Shown in pieces: positions 1 through 6,900 of a DNA stretch of 9,325 nucleotides (the stretch's first letter is position 1; each line of letters begins with the position of its first letter). Position numbers and translations under genes: made by a program. The notes beneath the pieces are model-generated. The model saw only the letters and a program-made list of their open reading frames with translations. It did no database searches and was not told the DNA's origin. This DNA is from an uncultured Flavobacteriaceae bacterium (GTDB lineage Bacteria > Bacteroidota > Bacteroidia > Flavobacteriales > Flavobacteriaceae), in contig CAJXEG010000047.1 in the NCBI GenBank assembly GCA_913052425.1, positions 1 through 9,325 on the forward strand, read 5' to 3'.

Positions 1-755
1 GGATTACCACAACCAAAAGAAATATTTTTCCCCGGGGCATACATTGGAATGTGAACCAACAAAACCAGTGGTAATCCACTTGCAATTTGTGCTGACAAAA
101 AGGCCAATTGCTCTTCGTTGATTTGATAGGTTGAGTTGTCAATGGCCAAAAAACGGATTCCTTTGATATCATATGCTGCCATCAAAGGATGGTTTCCTTG
201 ATACAGGGGCAGCAAACGTTTTTCGATCCAGGTATCACGGAGGGATTCCAAACTGCCTTTCATTCCTTCGTAATGCCAGTCGTGGTTTCCAGCAACATAG
301 ATGTAGGGAATACCTGTAGCATCCAATTTGGAGCGTACCCACTCAATTGCCGCCTCAGACGGAAAACTGAAAATGTCCCCTACCAAATTGATTACATCTG
401 CATTGACTTCTTTTGCAAATGCCAGTGTTTGTTCAAAGGTTTCCTCGGGATTGGTTTTTTCTCTTGTTTGAAAATGCGTGGTTTGGTTGTAAGCCTTTGC
501 CATTCGATTGCTGTACTCTTGAAAAGGAACTCCCCTCTTATCATCCATAAACAAATGGGTGTCGGCGATGTGGACTACCTTAATGGAGCCGTTGATGACA
601 TCGGCATAAAATGACACCTTTTGCTGATCCACAGTTGCACAGACTTTAAATGGTTGCTCAATTTTTTTCTTAATTGAAGGAGAACAAGATACAGCTGAAA
701 GTCCAAGTCCTGCAGCAGCAGATGTTGATCCTTTGATAAATGATCGGCGTTTCAT
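1..755 (-). CDS. Tat-exported metallophosphoesterase (calcineurin-like), partial
   Basis: The reading frame is open from an ATG at 755-753 down to the left window edge: 251 complete codons, with the C-terminus missing. The N-terminus carries a twin-arginine signal (K-R-R-S-F-I-K, residues 2-8) and an Ala/Gly/Leu-rich hydrophobic stretch. Cys24 in A-V-S-C may be a lipobox, so the product is probably exported folded and perhaps lipid-anchored. Calcineurin-like phosphoesterase metal motifs appear in order: D-T-H at 65-67, G-D at 126-127, G-N-H-D at 156-159 and a later H235 in V-H-I-P. The final G-H-x-H motif would lie beyond the edge or is missing. The family hydrolyses phosphomonoesters or phosphodiesters with a two-metal centre; the substrate here cannot be told. 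The gene is divergent from the beta-helix gene, and no functional tie to the rhamnose genes is evident. The family call is firm; the substrate is unknown. Confidence 0.9.
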   Translation of the reverse strand, partial: MKRRSFIKGSTSAAAGLGLSAVSCSPSIKKKIEQPFKVCATVDQQKVSFYADVINGSIKVVHIADTHLFMDDKRGVPFQEYSNRMAKAYNQTTHFQTREKTNPEETFEQTLAFAKEVNADVINLVGDIFSFPSEAAIEWVRSKLDATGIPYIYVAGNHDWHYEGMKGSLESLRDTWIEKRLLPLYQGNHPLMAAYDIKGIRFLAIDNSTYQINEEQLAFLSAQIASGLPLVLLVHIPMYAPGKNISFGCGN

Positions 756-934
756 TGAGTTTTTAGGTCTAAAGTTTATTTATAAATTAAATTTAGGATA
801 AATTAGCTTAACTGGAGTACTTCCTTTTTTTTATTGATTCTTTGGTTACCCATTCATTTTGCAATTCAATGATTTCTGAAATTTTAGTATAGCAATTAAA
901 TTTATATATTAGTAAAACTCATCTAGAGGCACTT
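756..934. other. Divergent intergenic region, A/T-rich
   Basis: This 179-base spacer lies between the starts of the metallophosphoesterase (minus) and the beta-helix gene (plus), so it should hold both promoters. I found no convincing match to the Bacteroidota promoter pattern (TTTG near -33 with TAnnTTTG near -7). The closest on the plus strand is TAAATTTA at 897-904, without a correctly spaced TTTG. A small perfect dyad, AATTTA at 790-795 and TAAATT at 799-804, lies near the metallophosphoesterase start. In DNA this A/T-rich it could be chance. Confidence 0.4.
925..929 (+). promoter_or_regulatory. Possible ribosome binding site of the beta-helix gene
   Basis: AGAGG lies five bases before the ATG at 935. 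It is one of the few Shine-Dalgarno-like sequences in this window and supports the choice of that start. Many Bacteroidota genes initiate without such a site, so its role is uncertain. Confidence 0.4.
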
Positions 935-2590
935 ATGAAAAATTCGCTGATTTTACCTTTTTTGATTTTAAAAATCATTGTTGCTTCTGGACAAATAAAT
1001 TCAGAGTCTTTGACGGTTATCAAATCAACCCCAAAATCTACTAGGGTATATCAAGATGAAAATGGGGTACTTAAGATTAATATTAATCAAGAACATTTAG
1101 AAATAATCAAACGAAAGGGATTTATTCGTTATGGTGATATGGGTGCACTTGGAAATGGTACTTCAGATGACTTAGCTTTTATAGTGGCTACTCATGCTTT
1201 GGCAAATCAATATGGTATTGAAGTAAAAGCGGATGATGGGGCCAATTATCTAATTGGGGGGAGGGAAATGACCGCTATCATAGCAACCAATACGGATTTT
1301 GGAAGTGCAACTTTTATCATTGATGATACTGAGGTCGAAAATAGATTCGCCTCTATTTTTGAAGTTAAATCCCAATTAAAACCTATTTTGATTGATACTA
1401 TTAAATCCCTTAGAAAAGACCAAAAAAAGATTGATCTGACTCTAAAAGATGATTGTTTGGTTACTGTCACAGACACTAATGTCAGAAGGTATATTCGCTA
1501 TGGTCTAAACCAAAATAAAGGTAGAGCTCAAACGGATATTTTCATTTTAAATAAAAATGGAAAAATCGATAGTAGCAGTCCTATCATTTGGAATTTTGAT
1601 CATGTCACAAATATTAGTGCCCTACCAATCGATAAAACCCCCTTGGTGATTAATGGGGGACGTTTTATTACGATTGCTAATAAAGCTCCATCCAAGTACA
1701 CTTATTACAGTAGAAATATTTCGATTAAACGATCGAATGTTATTGTATCAAACCTAGAACATTTAATTGATGGTGAAGGTTCTCAGGGTGCTCCTTATAG
1801 AGGTTTTATCAGTATTTCGGATTGTACTAATGTTTTGGTTAAGGATTGTGTTTTGACAGGTCATAAAACCTATCGAACGATTGGAAATGCTGGAAAACCC
1901 GTTTCAATGGGTTCTTACGATATATCGGTAACGCGATCCATTGGTGTGTCTTTTGTCAACTGTAGTCAGACTAATGATATTAATGACAACAGGTACTGGG
2001 GTATTTTTGCATCTAACTATTCCAAAAATATAAGTTTTGACAATTGTATTTTATCCAGATTCGATGCGCATATGGGTGTTTACAATGCAACTATACGGAA
2101 TTCTACGCTAGGATATATGGGAGTCAACGCCATAGGATCGGGTAACTTTCTTATCGAAAATTCTACTGTTAGGGGAAGAAGTTTCATCAATTTGCGTCCT
2201 GATTATGGAAGTACTTGGGAGGGAACTTTTACCATTCGAAATTGCAATTTTGTTCCAACTCAAAGGAAGTCCCCTGTCGTCAGTCTTTTCAGTGGATCAA
2301 ACTCAGGTCTTCACGATTTTGGTTATACCTGTTATATGCCAAAAAATATCATTATAGATCAACTTCATATCGATGATTCAAATCAACACGATGCTTACAA
2401 AACAATTACCATTTTTTCAAATTTTAACTCCAAAATGATTGACGAAAGCTTTCAAGAGGAGTTTCCATATATTAAGACAGAAAAGGTAATTTTAAACAAG
2501 ATTAGTGTTTCAAGTGAAAAGAAACTTTTAGTAAGCGAAAACCCATTTATGTTCAGGGAGGTGGAAATTGAAAGGGACAAAACTAATTAA
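935..2590 (+). CDS. Exported right-handed parallel beta-helix protein (pectate-lyase-3-like N-terminus)
   Basis: This is a 551-residue protein. Residues 1-19 look like a type I signal peptide: a Lys near the start, a hydrophobic core at about 5-17, and A-S-G before Q20. Residues about 64-110 (Y-G-D-M-G-A-L-G-N-G-T-S-D-D, then an Ala-rich helix and a later G-G) match the start of pectate-lyase-3 or GH28-like beta-helices, whose usual form is GA-GDG-TDDT-A. Residues about 255-480 show repeated short strands with Asn/Cys/Ser turns, for example I-S-D-C, V-K-D-C, V-N-C, F-D-N-C, I-R-N-S and I-E-N-S, as expected for beta-helix coils. Such proteins are usually polysaccharide lyases, glycosidases or binding proteins. 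I cannot assign a catalytic class or substrate and see no recognisable catalytic signature. No clear C-terminal type IX sorting domain is visible, which suggests a periplasmic location. It faces the sulfatase tail to tail, 28 bases away, which fits a shared role in degrading a sulfated glycan, by inference only. Confidence 0.75.
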   Translation: MKNSLILPFLILKIIVASGQINSESLTVIKSTPKSTRVYQDENGVLKININQEHLEIIKRKGFIRYGDMGALGNGTSDDLAFIVATHALANQYGIEVKADDGANYLIGGREMTAIIATNTDFGSATFIIDDTEVENRFASIFEVKSQLKPILIDTIKSLRKDQKKIDLTLKDDCLVTVTDTNVRRYIRYGLNQNKGRAQTDIFILNKNGKIDSSSPIIWNFDHVTNISALPIDKTPLVINGGRFITIANKAPSKYTYYSRNISIKRSNVIVSNLEHLIDGEGSQGAPYRGFISISDCTNVLVKDCVLTGHKTYRTIGNAGKPVSMGSYDISVTRSIGVSFVNCSQTNDINDNRYWGIFASNYSKNISFDNCILSRFDAHMGVYNATIRNSTLGYMGVNAIGSGNFLIENSTVRGRSFINLRPDYGSTWEGTFTIRNCNFVPTQRKSPVVSLFSGSNSGLHDFGYTCYMPKNIIIDQLHIDDSNQHDAYKTITIFSNFNSKMIDESFQEEFPYIKTEKVILNKISVSSEKKLLVSENPFMFREVEIERDKTN

Positions 2591-2620
2591 AAAATCCTTT
2601 TTTTAAATGGGGATTCCATT
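2589..2620. terminator. Possible bidirectional terminator between convergent genes
   Basis: The 28-base gap between the stops of the beta-helix and sulfatase genes contains an A-run followed by TCC and a T-run (A6 at 2589-2594, T7 at 2598-2604), which can fold on either strand. Next to it is a second dyad, AATGG at 2606-2610 and CCATT at 2616-2620. The stems are weak in G/C, so termination is plausible from position and symmetry but not certain. Confidence 0.35.
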
Positions 2621-4148
2621 AGTACAAATAGTTGTATTCTTCCTCAAGACCAAGTATTTGTATGGCTTTTTTTGAAGGTTTTGGTTTTTTGTCTCTGTCC
2701 TTAAAATAAGGCGCATTGTCCCAATCAAATATTTGTCCAACTTCCCTTGGATCTTTTGTTTTAACCAAATATGCACTGAGTTGATTTGATAAGTTCTCTA
2801 AGACGGACGTGTATTCATTGACCTCTGCAAGGTTGTTCAACTGAAAGGGGTCTTCTGATAGGTTGTAAAGTTCATGTTGTGGCCTTTTGGAGAAGGCCAA
2901 ATCAAATAATGGTTTAACCTGCTTTGAGTCTTTGTTTTCCAACATGTAGATTTTTGTTGGAGCCTCGTAGTGCAACATATGGGCATCCACATCCCCATAC
3001 AAAGGAGGATCTCCAGCAGGCCAGCGATTGGGTTCGTAATTTTTGATGTACAGATAATCAGCTGTTCTGATTGCTCGGCCCGGATAACCAAGGCCTCCTC
3101 TTCTAACAAAAGCATGTCGTTCTCTTGCCATGATGACATGATCTCTTTTTGGATCGATTTTACCTTGTTTATTGGAGGTGAGTATATCGACAAAACTCTG
3201 GGCATTCATCTCTTCAGGTATGAGGATATTTGCGAGTTCCAGAAAAGTAGGAGCAAAATCCTTAATGTTGATAAAGTCATCCACTTCTCGTCCTGGTGGG
3301 AAAAATTTTGGCCAAGAAATGATCAGTGGAATTTTGGTGCCAAAATCGTATAAATTGGCTAAACCTCTTGGCATTTGCCAACCATTATCACTACAAACAA
3401 TAATTACTGTATTATCCAGTTGCGCCATTTCTTTGAGCAAAGCCATGTAAGAACCTACTTCTTCGTCAAATCTTTGAATTTCATCGTAATAATCGGCAAT
3501 GTCTTTTCTCACCTCAATATTATCGGGGAGGTAGGGCGGTACATTTATGGAATCGAGATGAATACCCGAATTTCTCCATCCCTCTTTTTTATAGGGTCGA
3601 TGTGGATCCCTGCTGCTGTACCAATACATCCATGGTTGACCTTTTTCTGTTTCATTAAAAAATTCCTCAAAAGAATCGTATCTCGCTCCCCCGGGATTTT
3701 GATCCCAACCCGTTACAGTTTCATCTCCAGGCCCCCAGCCTTTTCCCTCAATCCCTACATGATACCCCGATTCCTCCATTAATTTGGAATAAACCTTAAC
3801 TCTAGGGAAACTGCTCCAAAGATTAGCCGCCTCTCCTAAGTTCCAAATGTCCTGACCGGTCAGCATAGAAGCCCTGGCAGGCGAACACGATGGGGCCGAA
3901 CAAAAGGCGTTTTTAAAAATCAATCCCTTTTTTGCGAGTTTGTCGATATGGGGCGTTTTGATGGATGTATCACCGTAGCAACCCAAATGTTCCGCAGATT
4001 GATTATCGGACATCAATAGAAGTATATTGGGTCTTTTGGTCTGAATTTTATTTGAAGTTGTTTTATGGGGAACCAACTCACATGATGACTGAAAGGATAA
4101 AACCATCACAATCATGAGAACAATAGAAATATTGAAAGTTTTTTTCAT
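2619..4148 (-). CDS. S1-family (formylglycine-dependent) sulfatase, lipoprotein
   Basis: This is a 509-residue protein counted from the ATG at 4148-4146. A GTG just upstream at 4151-4149 is in frame and would add one Met, but the ATG is the simpler start. The N-terminus has two Lys, a hydrophobic core and Cys23 in S-S-C, consistent with a signal peptide and probable lipid anchor. The sulfatase core is complete: D48-N49 after N-I-L-L-L-M-S, the C88-S-P-A-R92 motif whose Cys is converted to formylglycine, then L-T-G, K136 in G-K, H183 in D-P-H, D254-N255 in S-D-N-G, and K272 in G-T-K. The first metal pair reads D-N where D-D is usual. It should hydrolyse sulfate esters, or possibly N-sulfate, on a polysaccharide outside the cytoplasm. 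The region around the Cys recalls sulfamidase-like subfamilies, but I would not fix the substrate. Maturation needs an anaerobic sulfatase-maturating or formylglycine-generating enzyme encoded elsewhere. The gene is divergent from the rhamnose operon. Confidence 0.93.
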   Translation of the reverse strand: MKKTFNISIVLMIVMVLSFQSSCELVPHKTTSNKIQTKRPNILLLMSDNQSAEHLGCYGDTSIKTPHIDKLAKKGLIFKNAFCSAPSCSPARASMLTGQDIWNLGEAANLWSSFPRVKVYSKLMEESGYHVGIEGKGWGPGDETVTGWDQNPGGARYDSFEEFFNETEKGQPWMYWYSSRDPHRPYKKEGWRNSGIHLDSINVPPYLPDNIEVRKDIADYYDEIQRFDEEVGSYMALLKEMAQLDNTVIIVCSDNGWQMPRGLANLYDFGTKIPLIISWPKFFPPGREVDDFINIKDFAPTFLELANILIPEEMNAQSFVDILTSNKQGKIDPKRDHVIMARERHAFVRRGGLGYPGRAIRTADYLYIKNYEPNRWPAGDPPLYGDVDAHMLHYEAPTKIYMLENKDSKQVKPLFDLAFSKRPQHELYNLSEDPFQLNNLAEVNEYTSVLENLSNQLSAYLVKTKDPREVGQIFDWDNAPYFKDRDKKPKPSKKAIQILGLEEEYNYLY

Positions 4149-4360
4149 CACCCTAAGTTATTGAACAAAATTGGATTTATTAAAATATCCTTAAGTTTGA
4201 TTAATTTTATTGAAATTTGGTAAACCATTTCCATCAATTTTTTTTCTTAATGTATCTTGTATTTAATATTTTTCCCAATTAAAACCATCCAACTTATTTT
4301 TTTATTAAAAATCAGTTTAAATTCGGAAAAAGTATCAAGAGTTTTAAGGCTATTTATTGC

Positions 4361-4377
4361 AAAATGCTAAACATTTT
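4361..4377. repeat. Inverted repeat AAAATG-5-CATTTT
   Basis: Perfect 6-base arms at 4361-4366 and 4372-4377 flank five bases, inside the divergent region and roughly midway between the two genes. It could be half of an operator or a chance dyad in A/T-rich DNA. No second copy was found in this window. Confidence 0.3.
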
Positions 4378-4434
4378 TAATAATAATAAAATTCAATTAA
4401 ATCAGATATTTTAAGAGTTTAATTACTGAAAAAA

Positions 4435-4445
4435 GAACATTGTTC
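4435..4445. promoter_or_regulatory. Palindrome GAACATTGTTC, candidate operator
   Basis: This is an 11-base perfect palindrome: 5-base arms GAACA (4435-4439) and TGTTC (4441-4445) around one central T. Symmetry resumes outside the core, with AA at 4432-4433 matching TT at 4447-4448. It is richer in G/C than its surroundings and lies about 310 bases before rhaEW and 290 bases before the sulfatase. The shape suits a dimeric repressor or activator site. Which regulator would bind is unknown, and no regulator gene is present in the window. Confidence 0.35.
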
Positions 4446-4563
4446 GTTGATATTTTAATTTAATTCCAATAAAGGATGAAAGTGCAGGATGCAAACAACT
4501 ATCTTGTTTTACAAACTAAAAATTTAATTTATTTAAAAATCTATTTTTTAAAAACTTTAAAAC

Positions 4564-4587
4564 AAAAATCAAATATTCATGATTTTT
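4564..4587. repeat. Inverted repeat AAAAATC-10-GATTTTT
   Basis: Perfect 7-base arms at 4564-4570 and 4581-4587 surround ten bases, and two further T follow. It sits about 165 bases before the rhaEW start. It could act as a weak leader hairpin or a protein site. The low complexity of the arms makes chance a serious alternative. Confidence 0.25.
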
Positions 4588-4751
4588 TTCTTTTACAAGC
4601 AGATCTTTCCTTTAATTAAAATCCAGAAGTAAATACAAATACAAACTCTCAATGTTTAATTAATTACAATAACAAATTCATATAGGTTATTATTATATTG
4701 TTTAACATAACGTCAGAAAAATATTTAAGAATTTAAACTTTTATAGAAAAA

Positions 4752-6848
4752 ATGGAAAAAATCTTTAATCATGTTGACTACTTGTGGGACGAAGCTAAGG
4801 CCAAGTCATTTGGAAATGATCAAGTAGCCCTCTTTTTGTATCGTTCCAATATTCTTGGTTCAGACTTAAGGATAACAAACTATGGAGGGGGAAACACAAG
4901 TTGTAGAACCATTGAAACGGATCCGTTAACCAACGAAAAAATTGAAGTCATGTGGATAAAAGGTTCTGGCGGAGATATTGGAACTTTAACAAGAACAGGG
5001 GTTGCAGGTCTTTATACGGATCGACTTAGAGATTTAAAAAACGTGTATGGAGGTTTGGGAGACGAAGACCGAATGGTAGGCCTCTTCAATCATTGTATAT
5101 ATGATTTGGATAGTAAAGCACCATCCATAGATACGCCCTTGCATGGCTTGTTGCCATTCAAACATATTGACCACTTGCACCCCGATGCTTTGATTGCGGT
5201 TGCAGCAGCTAAAGACAGTGAAAAAGTAACAAAAGAAATTTGGGGAGATGCCATGGGATGGGTGCCTTGGCAGCGCCCGGGATTTGATCTAGCACTCCAG
5301 TTAGAAAAATGCTTAAATGACAATCCCGATATCAGAGGTATCGTTCTTGGGAGTCATGGATTGTTTACTTGGGGCGACACTTCATATGATTGTTATATTA
5401 ACAGTTTGGAAGTCATCGAAATGGCCTCAGAATTTATTGCCAATAAAATTGAAGAAAAAGGAAGTGTTTTTGGAGGCCAAAAAATTGAAAGCCTACCCCA
5501 GGAAGAGCGCTTAGATAAAGCTGCACATTTAATGCCAATTCTTCGGGGATTGTGTTCTTCAGAAAACAGAATGATTGGGCATTTCAGTGATTCGGATGTT
5601 GTTATGGACTATATCAATAGCAATGATTTAGAGCGATTGGCTCCCTTGGGAACTTCATGCCCAGACCACTTCTTGCGAACAAAAATACAGCCCTTGGTTC
5701 TGCCGCTGGATAAAGATGAAGATTTATCTGACACTGATTCTGTTTTAGCCAAAATCCAGCCTGCTTTTGAAGCATTTAGGGCAGAATATGTAGAATACTA
5801 CAACGCCTGTAAAAACGATAATAGCCCTGTAATTCGTGATGCCAACCCTGTCATCATCATTTACCCGGGTGTTGGGATGTTTAGCTTTGCAAAAAATAAA
5901 CAAACTACCCGTGTAGCAAGTGAGTTCTACATCAACGCCATCAATGTAATGCGCGGTGCTGAGGCCATTACAGAGTACACTTCCCTGCCTAGACAAGAGG
6001 CTTTTGATATTGAATACTGGCTGCTAGAAGAAGCTAAACTCCAACGTATGCCTAAAGAGCAAGCTTTGTCGAGAAAAGTTGCCTTGGTAACAGGAGCTGC
6101 CGGAGGTATTGGTAAAGCCATTGCCGACAAGCTTGTCGCAGAAGGTGCGAATGTTGTTTTGACAGACATCGATGAGCAAAGTTTGCTTGAGGCAAACGCG
6201 ACCTATAAAAGAGATATTTCTTCCTATGCCGTTTGTAATGTAACCGATTCAAATTCTATTGCTGCTGCCTTCAAGAAAGCTTGTTTAGAGTTTGGAGGTG
6301 TTGATATAATTGTACACAGCGCAGGTCTTGCCATCTCAAAACCACTCGAAGAAACAACCCACAAAGATTGGAGTATTCTCCAAGATGTATTAGTTAAGGG
6401 ACAATTTGATATGGCAAAACAAGGTGTAGAAATCATGCGAAAGCAAAAACTTGGAGGTGATTACATTGCTATTGCGAGTAAAAATGGTTTGGTTTCAGGA
6501 CCTAATAATGTGGCTTATGGAACTGCCAAAGCAGCCCAACAACACATGACAAGACTATTGGCAGCTGAACTTGGAAAAGACCATATCAGAGTGAATACCG
6601 TCAATCCGGACGGTGTTATCGTCGGAAGTAAGATCTGGGAAGGTGACTGGGCTGCCGGGAGAGCTAAAGCCTATGGAATTACAGTCGAAGAACTACCTAA
6701 TCATTACGCTAAAAGAAATTTGCTGAATGAAATTATTTATCCCGATGATATTGCCAATGGGGTTTTTGCTTGTGTAGGAGTGTTGGAAAAAACAACAGGG
6801 AATATTATCAATGTTGATGGGGGGATGGCAAATGCATTTGTAAGATAG
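4752..6848 (+). CDS. rhaEW: Bifunctional L-rhamnulose-1-phosphate aldolase / L-lactaldehyde dehydrogenase
   Basis: This 698-residue fusion has the usual length for the family. Residues about 1-430 form a class II aldolase-type domain with G-G-G-N-T-S at 45-50, K-G-S-G-G-D at 70-75 (phosphate site), H138, H141 and H143 in the H-I-D-H-L-H cluster, and H202 in G-S-H-G (metal ligands). Residues about 441-698 form a short-chain dehydrogenase with the T-G-x-x-x-G-x-G nucleotide loop at 447-454, acidic D472 after the second strand (favouring NAD), S576, and Y589-x-x-x-K593. The enzyme should split L-rhamnulose 1-phosphate into dihydroxyacetone phosphate and L-lactaldehyde and oxidise the latter to L-lactate in the cytoplasm. 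This matches the RhaEW family known from comparative genomics and tested in Bacillus and Chloroflexus. Two oddities: the NNAG motif reads H-S-A-G (522-525), and the usual active-site Asn position appears to be L547. It is the first visible gene of the operon, 52 bases before rhaI. Confidence 0.92.
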   Translation: MEKIFNHVDYLWDEAKAKSFGNDQVALFLYRSNILGSDLRITNYGGGNTSCRTIETDPLTNEKIEVMWIKGSGGDIGTLTRTGVAGLYTDRLRDLKNVYGGLGDEDRMVGLFNHCIYDLDSKAPSIDTPLHGLLPFKHIDHLHPDALIAVAAAKDSEKVTKEIWGDAMGWVPWQRPGFDLALQLEKCLNDNPDIRGIVLGSHGLFTWGDTSYDCYINSLEVIEMASEFIANKIEEKGSVFGGQKIESLPQEERLDKAAHLMPILRGLCSSENRMIGHFSDSDVVMDYINSNDLERLAPLGTSCPDHFLRTKIQPLVLPLDKDEDLSDTDSVLAKIQPAFEAFRAEYVEYYNACKNDNSPVIRDANPVIIIYPGVGMFSFAKNKQTTRVASEFYINAINVMRGAEAITEYTSLPRQEAFDIEYWLLEEAKLQRMPKEQALSRKVALVTGAAGGIGKAIADKLVAEGANVVLTDIDEQSLLEANATYKRDISSYAVCNVTDSNSIAAAFKKACLEFGGVDIIVHSAGLAISKPLEETTHKDWSILQDVLVKGQFDMAKQGVEIMRKQKLGGDYIAIASKNGLVSGPNNVAYGTAKAAQQHMTRLLAAELGKDHIRVNTVNPDGVIVGSKIWEGDWAAGRAKAYGITVEELPNHYAKRNLLNEIIYPDDIANGVFACVGVLEKTTGNIINVDGGMANAFVR

Positions 6849-6900
6849 TTTTAAATTAGAATAGAAAAACCAAATAGAATTCAATCTTTGAAAACTACTT

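Larger units (their letters stand above)
4149..4751. other. Long A/T-rich divergent regulatory region (sulfatase / rha operon)
   Basis: About 600 bases contain no credible gene and are visibly much richer in A/T than the coding DNA. The region separates the starts of the sulfatase and rhaEW, so promoters for both should be here. I see no clean TTTG/TAnnTTTG promoter on either strand. The nearest on the minus strand is CAATTTTG shortly before the sulfatase start. Several short perfect dyads occur; the best ones are listed separately. No tRNA, riboswitch or small open frame with a convincing start was recognised. Confidence 0.5.

Noticed and set aside
189..614. Plus-strand open frame of 141 codons
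   Set aside because: It lies wholly antisense to the metallophosphoesterase, whose signal peptide and metal motifs are clear. The translated product is Cys- and Phe-rich with no recognisable domain.
1246..1476. Minus-strand open frame of 76 codons inside the beta-helix gene
   Set aside because: It has no start context or domain, and the plus-strand frame is a full exported protein.
2837..3782. Several open frames on both strands inside the sulfatase
   Set aside because: All overlap the complete sulfatase reading frame, and none shows a domain, start signal or plausible composition.
4337..4421. Similar words AAGAGTTTTAA and AAGAGTTTAA in the divergent region
   Set aside because: The two copies are short, imperfect and A/T-rich, about 75 bases apart with no third copy. 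That is not enough to call a repeat array or operator set.
4681..4720. Possible -10/-33 promoter before rhaEW around TATATTGTTTAACATAAC
   Set aside because: It does not match TAnnTTTG and has no correctly spaced TTTG. The GTTAT/ATAAC arms at 4686-4690 and 4707-4711 are too short to trust.
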